64,000 bases of DNA from Hylemonella sp. UBA6679 (GCA_002454975.1 DKJZ01000102.1:8669-72668); one strand, 5' to 3'; numbered from the stretch's first letter, positions 8,949-17,446 are shown. A program made the numbers and translations. The notes: generated by a model not told the origin, from the sequence alone.

Positions 8949-10136
8949 TTACTTCGCTGCACCGGCGGCCAGCCAGGCGGCAATTTGCTTGGCATCCGCT
9001 TCAGATAAGTTTTGGGCAGGCATGGGAATCGCACCCCACACACCCGACCCACCATTTCTGATTTTGCCAGTTAAATAATCACCCTTACCTGCGTGCTTTT
9101 GCGCAATGTCTTTCCAACTCGGGCCGACCAATTTGCGCTCGGCAGCATGGCAAGCCAGACAATTGTTCTTTTGCAACAAAGGCTCAACACCAGCCCCGGG
9201 AGCTAGAGCCACAGCACCTGAGGCAGCGGCTGCGGGTGCCACAACTGATTTGGCTGGTGCTGAAGCCATGAGTTCACGGCTGCTTCGTGGCGAGGTCTCG
9301 GGTCGACTGGTGTCTACCCCGAGCTGTTGACCCACGTAGCGGTTTTGCAAGGCCAGGTTGCCGTGTGCGTTGCGGGCAAAGTCAGGCAAAAACGACGCCA
9401 CCTGTGCCTCCACCGCGCAGTTGCTCATGCAGCTTGAGCCCTGCACATCAGGCTTGGTGCTGCCTTTGAACTCGGCGCCGGGCCACAGGGCGTGGCGGGT
9501 TGTCATGCCGTTGCGGTTGGGCAAACGGCTTTGCGCTTGGGCCATGGTTTTGTCGGACAACACAAAATCGTCGGGCACCACCTCGCCTAAATTGAGCAAG
9601 AAGGCGGTCACGGCATACACCTCGTCGGGCGTGAGCGATTTGGGCTGGTTCCACGGCATGGCGCGGTTGATGTAGTCCCACAGTGTGGAGACCGTGGCCA
9701 CTTTCATCAGCGTGGTGCGGCCTGGGAAGGTCGGGTCGGTCAGGCGCGCCACACGACCGGGCTTGATGTCTTTGGCTGAGGTGCCGCCCACCAAAGGACT
9801 GAACACCTCGTTAGACTCGCCAAACACGCCATGGCAAGAGGCGCATTTGGCCTCCCACACATCTTGCCCCTTAGCCACGCTGCCCGAGCCGGGAGGCAAG
9901 CCTTTGAAGTCGGGGCGGACATCGATGTCCCAAGCCGCCACCTCCGAGGGGGTGGCCGCTCGGCCCACATGGGGGTAGAGCTGCGAGGGGCTGGCCTGAG
10001 CCCACGATGCCGAAGCACACAACAGCAAAGACGCGGTGAAGCATGCGTTGAGCGGGGCTTTCAAGGGTGCGGTCAGGCAAGCGGTGAGCCGCATCAGCGC
10101 ATGGCGCTTTGGGCGCTGATCAAGAGACTTGAACAT
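8949..10136 (-). CDS. soxD: Sulfane dehydrogenase cytochrome subunit SoxD
   Basis: Di-haem electron acceptor of the Sox(CD)2 complex. The 395 residues have an N-terminal hydrophobic export signal (ending near SASWAQA), a first haem domain with CASCH (98-102) and a second, cytochrome c551-like domain with CLACH (326-330) and the distal GGSGVWGAIPMP segment. The domains are joined by an Ala/Pro-rich linker near residues 290-315. A CMSNC pair (236-240) is also present. Its start overlaps the end of soxC by 17 bases, implying translational coupling. SoxCD presence predicts complete oxidation of thiosulfate to sulfate without stored sulfur globules. Confidence 0.93.
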   Translation of the reverse strand: MFKSLDQRPKRHALMRLTACLTAPLKAPLNACFTASLLLCASASWAQASPSQLYPHVGRAATPSEVAAWDIDVRPDFKGLPPGSGSVAKGQDVWEAKCASCHGVFGESNEVFSPLVGGTSAKDIKPGRVARLTDPTFPGRTTLMKVATVSTLWDYINRAMPWNQPKSLTPDEVYAVTAFLLNLGEVVPDDFVLSDKTMAQAQSRLPNRNGMTTRHALWPGAEFKGSTKPDVQGSSCMSNCAVEAQVASFLPDFARNAHGNLALQNRYVGQQLGVDTSRPETSPRSSRELMASAPAKSVVAPAAAASGAVALAPGAGVEPLLQKNNCLACHAAERKLVGPSWKDIAQKHAGKGDYLTGKIRNGGSGVWGAIPMPAQNLSEADAKQIAAWLAAGAAK

Positions 10137-11481
10137 TTTTCACCTCGCCGTTTTCTTGCACCAGCCACGATTGAATGGCGTTGTTGTGATAGATGGAGCG
10201 CGAGCCGCGCACGGCACGCAATTGCTTGTAAGTGGCTTGCACATGGCCAGTTTCGTCGGTGGCACGGCTTTGGATGATGGCGGGCTGGCCGTTCCACACC
10301 CAATCGAGGTTAAAGCGCGTGAGGCACTTGCTCATGGATGGGCCTTCGATGCGCGCTTGTCGCCAGTGACGTCCGCCATCGACCGACACATCCACACGGC
10401 TGACTTTGCCGCGGCCCGACCACGCCAGACCGGTGATGTTGTAGAAACCCTTGTCGAGCAGCACCTGACCGCCTGAGGGTGTGGTCACCACGCTTTTCAC
10501 CTCTTGAATGCCGGTGTACTGGCGGTGGGTGCCATCGGGCAGCAGATCGATATAGTGGATGGCCTCGTCTTTGGTGGCATAAGGCTGGTCACCCACCTCA
10601 AGCCGGCGCAGGTATTTGACCCAGCTCACACCCTGCACGCCAGGCACAACCAAGCGCAAGGGGTAGCCGTTTTCGGGGCGCAGCATTTCGCCGTTTTGGC
10701 CGTAAGCCACCAGCACCTCGCCCGAGGTGATCAGGCTCATGGGAATGGTGCGCGTCATGGACGAGCCGTCTGCACCTTCGGCCAGCACAAATTTGCCCTG
10801 CTTCAGGTCTGCGCCAGCGAGCTCGAGCAAACGGATGAGCGGCACCCCCGTGAATTCGCTGCACGACAGCATGCCGTGGCTGTACTGGCAGGTGGGCACG
10901 GCCACATTGCCCCACTCCATGCCGGTGTTGGCACCGCATTCAATGAAGTGAAAACGCGAGACCGAGGGCAAGCGCATGAGCTCGTCCATGGTGAAGACCA
11001 TGTTTTGCTTGACCAAGCCATTGACCATGAGGCGGTGCTTGGAAGGGTCGATGTCCCACCAGCCTTGGTGGTGGCGCTCGAAGTGCAAACCGCTGGGCGT
11101 GACGATGCCAAACAGCGACTGCAGCGGTGCAAACGACACCGAAGATTGCGTGGTCTGCGTCAAACCTGGGCTTTGGCGGCGCTGCACATTAACTTCAAAA
11201 CGCGAGGGCTTGCCGTAGCCATCGGTGGCCACGCCCTGCCCCAAGCCACGGGTGTGCTCAGGCAATTGCAGGATGTTGGGGTCGCCACCACCCGCAGGCA
11301 CAGGGTTGGCCTGCGCCAGGGCTGTGCCAGTGGCCAGGCCTGTGGCTGCTGCCGCAAAGGCTTGGCGAATGAAATGTCGGCGGCCTGCTTTGGCCTCTTG
11401 AAACACCGTTTTCACGCCCGCTGGGTCGATGAAATTTTCCGGTGCTTTGAGCAAACGACCCTGGATGGTGGGGGTGTCCAT
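10120..11481 (-). CDS. soxC: Sulfane dehydrogenase molybdenum subunit SoxC
   Basis: Molybdenum enzyme of the sulfite oxidase family that takes six electrons from the SoxY-bound sulfane sulfur. The 453 residues have a twin-arginine signal (GRRHFIRQAFAAAATG, 33-48). C182 in FIECGANTGMEWG is the expected molybdenum-ligating cysteine. RLVVPGVQGVSWVKYLRRLEV and the C-terminal dimerisation domain also match the family. The molybdopterin cofactor could be supplied by moaD, moaE, moeA and mobB found later in the window. The upstream gap before the small cytochrome gene is A+T-rich and may hold an extra promoter. Confidence 0.95.
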   Translation of the reverse strand: MDTPTIQGRLLKAPENFIDPAGVKTVFQEAKAGRRHFIRQAFAAAATGLATGTALAQANPVPAGGGDPNILQLPEHTRGLGQGVATDGYGKPSRFEVNVQRRQSPGLTQTTQSSVSFAPLQSLFGIVTPSGLHFERHHQGWWDIDPSKHRLMVNGLVKQNMVFTMDELMRLPSVSRFHFIECGANTGMEWGNVAVPTCQYSHGMLSCSEFTGVPLIRLLELAGADLKQGKFVLAEGADGSSMTRTIPMSLITSGEVLVAYGQNGEMLRPENGYPLRLVVPGVQGVSWVKYLRRLEVGDQPYATKDEAIHYIDLLPDGTHRQYTGIQEVKSVVTTPSGGQVLLDKGFYNITGLAWSGRGKVSRVDVSVDGGRHWRQARIEGPSMSKCLTRFNLDWVWNGQPAIIQSRATDETGHVQATYKQLRAVRGSRSIYHNNAIQSWLVQENGEVKNVQVS

Positions 11482-11569
11482 GCATGAACCTCTATTTGTA
11501 TATCAGCAATAACAAATATAAAGAATCGCAAATGTTCCAGCATCAGGGAAAACCCGACATCCGCCAAAA

Positions 11570-11887
11570 TTATTTGAACTTGTAGTGATCCCGGTTAAGT
11601 ACAGCGGCCACGGCATGCACCTCATCAGGGAAAAGCCCCAAGTTGAGCTCGGTGTTGCACTGCTCGACCATGCCGCGCAAATACCCAGGGGTGTTGATAC
11701 GGCCGGCTGGACGGTAAATGGCTGAGCCATTGCCACCCACCTTTTGCACATGACAAGCCTCGCATTTGTGTTGGGCCACCAAGCTTTGCCCCAGCTTGAG
11801 GTCTGCATCGGCAAACATGGCGGCCGCCCCCTGGGCGTGGATGGGGAGGTGGCACATCAGCAGCAACAGGGTGAGGGTTTTATTCAC
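11570..11887 (-). CDS. Small c-type cytochrome of the sox cluster
   Basis: About 105 residues with a signal peptide (KTLTLLLLMCHLPIHAQG) and one haem site CEACH, followed by GRINTPGYLRGMVEQCNTELN, so it is a periplasmic mono-haem cytochrome. I choose the GTG whose first bases overlap the stop of the preceding MBL gene (GTGAATAA, 8-base overlap), with GGAG just upstream, over an ATG ten codons earlier. Such cytochromes are common near soxCD and may take electrons from SoxCD or from the MBL protein. No established Sox name is assigned. Confidence 0.8.
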   Translation of the reverse strand: MNKTLTLLLLMCHLPIHAQGAAAMFADADLKLGQSLVAQHKCEACHVQKVGGNGSAIYRPAGRINTPGYLRGMVEQCNTELNLGLFPDEVHAVAAVLNRDHYKFK

Positions 11888-12833
11888 GTTCCATCTCCAG
11901 GTAGGTGTTGAAAGCATTCATGCGGTTGGCGGCCTTGAACAGTGGCAAATGCTCGAAGGCACGCCAGTCAGCACGGTTGTAGGCCTCTTCAAAGGGCACC
12001 ATGTCTTTGGCGGCCTGGCCCATGGTTTGACGCAGGTATCTCAGGTAAGCCAAGGTCTGCGTCATGTCTTGCTTGACCTGGGTGGAGGCCGGGCCGTGGC
12101 CAGGCACCACCACCTTGGCATCAAAAGCCAACATGCTTTGCAGGGCCTCAAGCCAATGGCGGGTGTTGGCATGGCCCACAAAGGGAATGCGGCCGCGAAA
12201 CACCAGGTCGCCGCTGAACAGCACACCCTCAGACGGCACATGCACCACCAGGTCTTCAGGCGTGTGCGCCGGGCCTAAGGGCTTAAGCACCAAGCGCACG
12301 CCACCGACCACCAGCTCGGTGCGGGACCCGATCCAATGCGTGGCGGGAACCAGACGGGTGGTTTCATCGATCCAAGGAAACATGTCGATCCGAGAACTTG
12401 CCAGGCGGGACTGCGCCAGCTCTGAACTCAGGTAATCGCGCCCCGAGGCATGGGCCCAAATTTGGGCGCCTTCAAACGCTTGGAGCCCGTAAATATGGTC
12501 GGCATGGTAATGGGTGAGCACCACATGCGTGACTGGCAGGGTTGTGCGCTGTCGAATCAGGCCCAGCAGCTCTTGCGCCAAGGCGGGCGAGCCCAAGGCA
12601 TCCACCACCACCACCCCAGCGGGGGTGACCACAAAACCGGCATTGGAAATAAAGTTGCGGTTGGCCGAGCTGCCCAGGGCCGACTCGCCCTGCACATACC
12701 AGGTGTTGGGTGCCACCTGCTTGGCGCGCATGGGCGTCAAAGACGACGCTTGCGCCAAGCCAAACAAGGCCAGACCACACAGCACACCAAGCACACGCCA
12801 CCCAAGCAAGTGACGCAAGTGCAGCACGACCAT
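11880..12833 (-). CDS. Periplasmic metallo-beta-lactamase-fold hydrolase, SoxH-like
   Basis: About 317 residues. The Zn-binding motif THYHADH (H108, H110, D112, H113) and further ligands in GPAHTPED and FSGDLVF mark an MBL-fold hydrolase. The N-terminus (VLHLRHLLGWRVLGVLCGLALFGLAQA) is a signal peptide, so the site is periplasmic. The open frame extends 59 codons further upstream, but that part overlaps the ArsR gene and is low complexity, so I start at the ATG just after that gene's stop. SoxH proteins in other sox clusters are of this type; their role is poorly known and they are dispensable for thiosulfate oxidation in Paracoccus. Translationally coupled to the small cytochrome. Confidence 0.82.
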   Translation of the reverse strand: MVVLHLRHLLGWRVLGVLCGLALFGLAQASSLTPMRAKQVAPNTWYVQGESALGSSANRNFISNAGFVVTPAGVVVVDALGSPALAQELLGLIRQRTTLPVTHVVLTHYHADHIYGLQAFEGAQIWAHASGRDYLSSELAQSRLASSRIDMFPWIDETTRLVPATHWIGSRTELVVGGVRLVLKPLGPAHTPEDLVVHVPSEGVLFSGDLVFRGRIPFVGHANTRHWLEALQSMLAFDAKVVVPGHGPASTQVKQDMTQTLAYLRYLRQTMGQAAKDMVPFEEAYNRADWRAFEHLPLFKAANRMNAFNTYLEMERE

Positions 12834-12837
12834 GGCC

Positions 12838-13164
12838 TTAAAGATCGTCAGACTCGATGGCAATTTGTGTGCACACCGCGCGGCACAGCGTGACCACCCG
12901 GTCGTTGATGATGCGGTAATAGATTTGAACCCCCTCGCGCCGCTTGCCCAGCACCCCAGACTGGTAGAGGGTGTTGAGGTGCTGCGACATATTGGGTTGG
13001 GTGGTGTCAATTTCTGAGAGCAGCTCGCTCACGTTTTTTTCGCCGTGGCACAAGCTGCTGATGATCTTCAGGCGCATGGGCGCTGACATCACACGAAACA
13101 CCTCGGCTGCGAGCTCAAACACCTCATCGGATTCGAGGGGCTGCGTATTGCTGCTTGTGCTCAT
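12838..13164 (-). CDS. soxR: ArsR-family repressor SoxR (reactive sulfur sensor type)
   Basis: The 108-residue winged-helix protein has the ArsR core: LAAEVFRVMSAPMRLKIIS, then recognition helix TTQPNMSQHLNTLYQSG, then wing KRREGVQIYY. It lacks the ELCVCDL metal box. Instead it has C39 (SSLCHGEKNVSELL) in the place of the first reactive cysteine of SqrR/BigR/SoxR repressors, and C94 and C98 in the C-terminal helix, where their second cysteine lies. In those proteins a di-, tri- or tetrasulfide link between the cysteines releases DNA. It sits inside the sox island and most likely represses it. The two-cysteine logic is inferred from position, not alignment. Confidence 0.85.
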   Translation of the reverse strand: MSTSSNTQPLESDEVFELAAEVFRVMSAPMRLKIISSLCHGEKNVSELLSEIDTTQPNMSQHLNTLYQSGVLGKRREGVQIYYRIINDRVVTLCRAVCTQIAIESDDL

Positions 13165-13179
13165 GGCTGGCTCCGAGGT

Positions 13180-14088
13180 TTAGACAACACCATGCGTTTT
13201 AAACCAAGCCAGGGCGCGCTGCCAGCCGTCTTGGGCCGGTGCTTGGCGGTAGCTGGGACGGTAATCGGCATGGAAAGCATGGGGCGCATCGGGGTAGACC
13301 ACAAAGCTTGAGGCCTTGGCCGCTGAACCGCCGGCTGCCAGCGCTTGCTTCATTTTTTCGACACTGTCCAAAGGAATGCCTGTGTCGGCAGCGCCATACA
13401 AACCGAGCACGGGGGCATGCAGGTTGGCCGCCACGTTCACCGGGTGCTTAGGCGTGAGGGGGTTTGTGTCCCCCACCAAGCGCCCATACCAAGCCACACT
13501 CGCTTTGACCTTGGGGTTGTGCGCGGCATACAACCAAGTGATGCGTCCACCCCAGCAAAAACCGGTGATGCCGACTTTTTGCGTGTCGCCGCCGTGGTTG
13601 CCAGCCCAGGCCACGACCCCGTCGAGGTCTTGCATGACTTGCGCATCAGGCACTTTCGAGACCACCTCGGCAAAGAGTTTGGCCAACTCGGCGTATTCGC
13701 CCGGATCGCCTTGGCGGGCAAACAACTCAGGGGCAATGGCCATGTAGCCAGCCTTGGCAAAACGACGCACGGTGTCGGCGATGTACTCATGCACCCCGAA
13801 GATTTCTTGGATCACCAAAATCACCGGCAAATTTGTTTTGCCTGTAGGGAAAGCTCGGTAAGCCGGCACCTTGAAGCCATTGACCTCGATGGTGACCTCC
13901 CCGGCTGTCAGGCCATCGGCGGGGGTTTTGATGGCCGTTTGTGCCAAGCTGGGCAAGGTAGAGGCCGCATAGCCTACCCCCAACACCTTCAGGGCTGCGC
14001 GACGTGTGGCCCCTTGCGGCGCATTCGCAGGGCGGGAAATCAGGGCGTCAAATTCAGATTGATGGTCGGCGGAAATTGGGTTTGTCAT
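13180..14088 (-). CDS. Dienelactone hydrolase family protein, Tat-type N-terminus
   Basis: About 302 residues, alpha/beta hydrolase. The nucleophile elbow is GFCWGG (C178), a cysteine as in dienelactone hydrolases. The likely Asp lies in GAADTGIP and the His in DAPHAFHADYR. An Arg pair in TRRAALKVLGVGYAASTLPS (29-30) precedes a hydrophobic stretch, resembling a Tat signal with a long N-region. ATG is chosen over an upstream TTG. It is the first gene after a 120-base gap containing a perfect palindrome, and soxR starts 15 bases after its stop, so it probably leads the sox transcript. Such hydrolases recur beside sox genes in betaproteobacteria, with unknown role; the natural ester or lactone substrate cannot be read from sequence. 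Confidence 0.8.
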   Translation of the reverse strand: MTNPISADHQSEFDALISRPANAPQGATRRAALKVLGVGYAASTLPSLAQTAIKTPADGLTAGEVTIEVNGFKVPAYRAFPTGKTNLPVILVIQEIFGVHEYIADTVRRFAKAGYMAIAPELFARQGDPGEYAELAKLFAEVVSKVPDAQVMQDLDGVVAWAGNHGGDTQKVGITGFCWGGRITWLYAAHNPKVKASVAWYGRLVGDTNPLTPKHPVNVAANLHAPVLGLYGAADTGIPLDSVEKMKQALAAGGSAAKASSFVVYPDAPHAFHADYRPSYRQAPAQDGWQRALAWFKTHGVV

Positions 14089-14117
14089 GGCTGTGGCGAG
14101 AAGTTTCAAATATCAGT

Positions 14118-14129
14118 GTATTCGAATAC
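14118..14129. promoter_or_regulatory. Palindrome GTATTCGAATAC, candidate SoxR operator
   Basis: A perfect 12-base inverted repeat lies 30 bases upstream of the dienelactone hydrolase start, in the largest gap between SCO1 and the sox genes. The ATTC/GAAT half-sites resemble sites bound by SqrR/BigR-type ArsR repressors. Its place at the head of the cluster suits autoregulation by SoxR. Binding is inference. Confidence 0.45.
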
Positions 14130-14208
14130 TTGCCCAACAGCACATCGGCAAAGACCCGCATGACGCAGGCATCAGGGTTGTGATGGCCTTGGCAAAGCCC
14201 AGGCAACT

Positions 14209-14868
14209 TCACTTGGCAGACTTGCTGGCGAGGTAGGGGCGCAGGGTGTCGACCATGCGCTCGGCCGAGGTGCCCGGGGGCATGAAGCCAATGTATTTGC
14301 CATCGGTGCCCATGATGTAGATGAACGAGGAATGGTCGACGGTGTAACGCAGCCATCCGCTCACAGGCACCCGTTCGTGGTAGACGCGGTAGGCCTGGGC
14401 CACGTTGTGAATGTCAGCCAGCGAACCGCTCAGGCCCACGATCTGGGGGTGGAACGCAGGCACATAGGCCGAGAGAAGTTTGCGTGTGTCGCGCTGGGGG
14501 TCGAGGGTGATGAAAATGGGCGCCAGGCCTTGTGCGGCAGGTCCGAGCATCTCCAGGGCCAGGCCCATCTGTTGCAAGTCTGTTGGGCAGATGTCAGGGC
14601 AACTGGTGTAGCCAAAGTACACCAACATGACTTTGCCGCGGAAATCGGTGTCGCGCCGGGTGCGACCCTGGTGATCGGTCAGCCGAAATGCACCGCCAAT
14701 GGGTTCGCGGTTCCACATGACCGCATCCATGAGCTCGGCAGCCGTTCGCTTGCTCTTGAAGGTGTCTTGCGCGCTGGCAAAACTTGGCGCAGCAAGCAAA
14801 AAAAGCGCAAGCCAAAACAGCAAGGCGCCTCGCAAAGGACCGCCAAGACCCGCAGGCCTGGCGGACAT
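14209..14868 (-). CDS. SCO1/SenC family copper chaperone
   Basis: About 219 residues with an N-terminal membrane anchor or signal (LRGALLFWLALFLLAAPSFASA) and a thioredoxin fold. The copper-binding CPDIC motif (C90-C94) is in VYFGYTSCPDICPTDL, with the partner histidine in RYTVDHSSF. SCO proteins deliver Cu to the CuA site of cytochrome oxidase or act as periplasmic thiol reductases; here, between two sulfur-island genes, a role in keeping Sox thiols reduced is possible because no soxV/soxW-type thioredoxin genes are in view. ATG chosen over TTG and GTG codons that overlap the preceding gene. Confidence 0.85.
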   Translation of the reverse strand: MSARPAGLGGPLRGALLFWLALFLLAAPSFASAQDTFKSKRTAAELMDAVMWNREPIGGAFRLTDHQGRTRRDTDFRGKVMLVYFGYTSCPDICPTDLQQMGLALEMLGPAAQGLAPIFITLDPQRDTRKLLSAYVPAFHPQIVGLSGSLADIHNVAQAYRVYHERVPVSGWLRYTVDHSSFIYIMGTDGKYIGFMPPGTSAERMVDTLRPYLASKSAK

Positions 14869-14878
14869 GAAACGCAGC

Positions 14879-15985
14879 TCAAGCACCAAAGTTGATGCGG
14901 CTGCCGGTGGTGGTCACCAAGACGTTGTCGGGCATCTGCGCGCGGGCTTCTTGGACAAAGTTCAAGCCGCTGCAATGCATGGGAATGAGCACATCGGGGT
15001 TGAGCTTTTTGATCTCGGAGACCACCTGCGTGAGGTAATCCTTAGGCGCTGGCCCAAGGTGGAAGCCGCCCACAATGGCGTGCACCTTCTCAACACCCGA
15101 CACCTCTTGAGCTTGACGCACCGAGTTGATCACGCCTGCATGGCCGCATGAGCTGATGACCACCAGCCCTTTGCCCTTGACGTTGTAACAGGTGGCGTGC
15201 TCGTGGATGTGCTCATCGGGCGCGGTTTTACCGGCCATGTCTGCGCTGAGGTATTGGCTCACATCGCAGCCCACGCCGTTTTTCACGCCGTACTCCACAT
15301 GGGTGTTGGGCAGCACGCGCTCAATGCTGCGCCGTTTGATGGGCCCGGTGGTGAAGGCGTGGTTGCCCACAATGGCGGGCTTGTCGGCCAGCACGGGCGT
15401 GATGTTGCGTGCTGCGAGCTCTCGGCGGTCAAGCGCGCCAAAGTCGCTGAACTGACCGGGCGTGCCGTTGAAGCGGCGGCAGAAATTGTCTTCCCCACCC
15501 GCGTAAAGCTTGACGCCGGGTTGCAGCACGGCACGGTACTTGTCGAGAAAGCCCATGAGCCCGCCAAAATGGTCGTAATGCCCGTGGCTCACGATCAAGG
15601 CGTCGATCTTGCGGGGGTCTACGCCAAGCAGCTCCATGTTGTTGTAGAGCACGTTTTGGCTGTAGCCGTAGTCGAGCATCATCGTGCGTTCTTCTTGCGC
15701 GCGCTGCGACTCGAGCCACAGAGAAAGGCCCCACTCGTTGTGCAAAGAACGGCGGAAATCAGCGGCGCGTGGCGCTGGCGACACACTCACGCCATTGACC
15801 TTGTTGGCCCTGAAAAAGAGGTCGTAGCTGCTGTCCACCACCACGCGGATGCTGAGTTTGTCGACCTGCGGCACCTCAAGGACTGTGGCCTCACTGGCAC
15901 CAGGCTGCAAGCTGCCAAATGCAGCCAAAGCGGCGGCTCCGCCCGAAGCCATTAAAAACTGACGACGATCCAAGCTTTTAGTCAT
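14879..15985 (-). CDS. Tat-exported metallo-beta-lactamase-fold protein
   Basis: The 368 residues start with a twin-arginine signal (SLDRRQFLMASGGAAALAAFG), so the protein is periplasmic. The Zn motif VSHGHYDHFGG (H134, H136, D138, H139) and SSCGHAGVINSVRQAQ are typical of the MBL subfamily that includes proteins annotated as dihydropteridine ribofuranosyl-aminobenzene phosphate synthases; that name is probably not the real function of an exported protein. Further possible ligands are in VGGFHLGPAP and PMHCSG. It is the most upstream gene of the sulfur island, next to SCO1. Substrate unknown. Confidence 0.75.
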   Translation of the reverse strand: MTKSLDRRQFLMASGGAAALAAFGSLQPGASEATVLEVPQVDKLSIRVVVDSSYDLFFRANKVNGVSVSPAPRAADFRRSLHNEWGLSLWLESQRAQEERTMMLDYGYSQNVLYNNMELLGVDPRKIDALIVSHGHYDHFGGLMGFLDKYRAVLQPGVKLYAGGEDNFCRRFNGTPGQFSDFGALDRRELAARNITPVLADKPAIVGNHAFTTGPIKRRSIERVLPNTHVEYGVKNGVGCDVSQYLSADMAGKTAPDEHIHEHATCYNVKGKGLVVISSCGHAGVINSVRQAQEVSGVEKVHAIVGGFHLGPAPKDYLTQVVSEIKKLNPDVLIPMHCSGLNFVQEARAQMPDNVLVTTTGSRINFGA

Positions 15986-16354
15986 AGCGGCACCTCAAGG
16001 TAGTGGCAGGGACATGGCGCCAACGCCAGATTTCATGCTGGCATGGCAACCTGATCAGTATCAATCTTTTGATCAGATACGCACCATGGGATAACCCTTG
16101 TCGGCCAAACGCGCCAAGCCACCAACGAAAAAGCCCGCCGACAGCTTTCACCATCGACGGGCCTGTTGAAGACGCCAGCGGACGAATCGCGCTGGACACT
16201 TGGTCTTCAACCTGCTCTGAATTTTCATCAGAACAGCGTCATCACCAGTTTCCCGGATCTGACGGCGCAAAGGATGTTCTCCCTTGCACGCTTTCAATGT
16301 AGTGGGCCCAGGGCTTGTTGTCTTTGCCTTGCGTCAAAGAAAACGCAACAGCCA
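15986..16354. other. Intergenic region between the sulfur island and the OYE gene
   Basis: No convincing gene. It holds two TGATCA hexamers 18 bases apart (16052-16057 and 16070-16075) within similar sequence, possibly a regulator site upstream of the Tat MBL gene, and the terminator of the Old Yellow Enzyme gene. Small open frames here lack coding character. Confidence 0.6.
16127..16162 (-). terminator. Terminator downstream of the Old Yellow Enzyme gene
   Basis: In the minus direction GCCCGTCGA pairs with TCGGCGGGC (one G-T pair) around a 12-base loop, followed by five T. It lies about 190 bases after the OYE stop and ahead of the sulfur-island promoter region. Confidence 0.6.
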
Positions 16355-17446
16355 TCACAGCGCAGGGTAGTCGGTGTAGCCCTCTTCGCTGCCGCCATAC
16401 CAGCCCACATACCTGGCCTCGGCATAGGGGCCGCCTTGTTGGATCCTGGCTGGCAGGTCTGGGTTGGAGATGAACATGCGGCCAAAGGCCACCATGTCTA
16501 GATCGCCGTTGTCCACCATTTGCTGGGCTTGGTCGGGGGCAATGCCACCGTTGCCAATCAAGCAGCCGGTGTAGTGGGGTTTGACCACCTTGAGCATGCG
16601 GGGCATGTCTGGCGAACCGGCCCAGGCATTGGTATCGCCCAAATGCATGTAGGCCAAGCCATAGGACTGCACCAGTTTGGCCACGGCGATGAAGGTCTCT
16701 TCAGACTCGGCATCGGTGGCGTTGTTGTAGCCTGCAAACGGCGACAGGCGTATGCCCACCTTGCTTTTGTCGACCTTGGCAAGAATGGCCTCAATGACTT
16801 CTTTGAGGAACTGAACGCGCCCTTGGACGCTGCCACCGTACTTGTCTGTGCGCTGGTTGATGCGCGCCGAGAGAAACTGGGCAATCAGGTAGCCGTTGGC
16901 TGCGTGAATTTCCACACCATCACAGCCTGCCTTGATGGCGTTGGCAGCGCCCGTGGCGTAGTCGGCAATGGTTTCTTCGATGTCTGCCGTTGTCATGGCG
17001 CGTGAAGGCGTGGCGGCAATTTGTGCGTAGCGGCCATTGGCCATGAGCCCATACACAAGCAATTTTTCCAGGTCGTCGTTGATGCCTGAGGGTGAGAGCG
17101 GCGGCTCGCCGTTCAAGATCGCCTCGGAGCCAACCCGGCCGCAATGCCACAGCTGCATGAAGAGGTGACCACCTTCTTTGTGCACGGCATCAGCAATGAC
17201 CTTCCAGCCAGCAATCTGAGCCTCGCTGTAGATGCCAGGCGCTTTTTCGAAGGCACAAGACTTGGGCGTGACGTTGGTGGCCTCGGTGATGAGCAAGCCT
17301 GCGGAGGCACGTTGCGCGTAATACAGCGCGCTGATGGCCTGCGGCACATCACCCTGCCCTGCCCGGCAGCGCGTCAAAGGCGCCATGGCAATTCTGTTGC
17401 TCAGGGTAAGGCCGTGTAAGTCCATGGGAGAGTTCAAGCGGGACAT
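16355..17446 (-). CDS. Alkene reductase, Old Yellow Enzyme family (NemA-like)
   Basis: FMN-dependent NAD(P)H oxidoreductase of 363 residues that reduces activated C=C bonds or nitro compounds. The TIM-barrel N-terminus LNSPMDLHGLTLSNRIAMAPLTRCRA, the FMN/substrate segment FMQLWHCGRVG, the catalytic histidine-asparagine pair in GVEIHAANGYLIAQFLS, and the C-terminal phosphate-binding GNGGI and DMVAFGRMFISNPDLP are all present. It seems monocistronic, with its own terminator. The physiological substrate is unknown; NemA-type enzymes detoxify electrophiles such as N-ethylmaleimide. Confidence 0.93.
   Translation of the reverse strand: MSRLNSPMDLHGLTLSNRIAMAPLTRCRAGQGDVPQAISALYYAQRASAGLLITEATNVTPKSCAFEKAPGIYSEAQIAGWKVIADAVHKEGGHLFMQLWHCGRVGSEAILNGEPPLSPSGINDDLEKLLVYGLMANGRYAQIAATPSRAMTTADIEETIADYATGAANAIKAGCDGVEIHAANGYLIAQFLSARINQRTDKYGGSVQGRVQFLKEVIEAILAKVDKSKVGIRLSPFAGYNNATDAESEETFIAVAKLVQSYGLAYMHLGDTNAWAGSPDMPRMLKVVKPHYTGCLIGNGGIAPDQAQQMVDNGDLDMVAFGRMFISNPDLPARIQQGGPYAEARYVGWYGGSEEGYTDYPAL

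Noticed and set aside
12834..13010. 59-codon N-terminal extension of the SoxH-like gene
   Set aside because: It overlaps the ArsR gene in another frame, is Ser/Pro-rich, and would bury the signal peptide.
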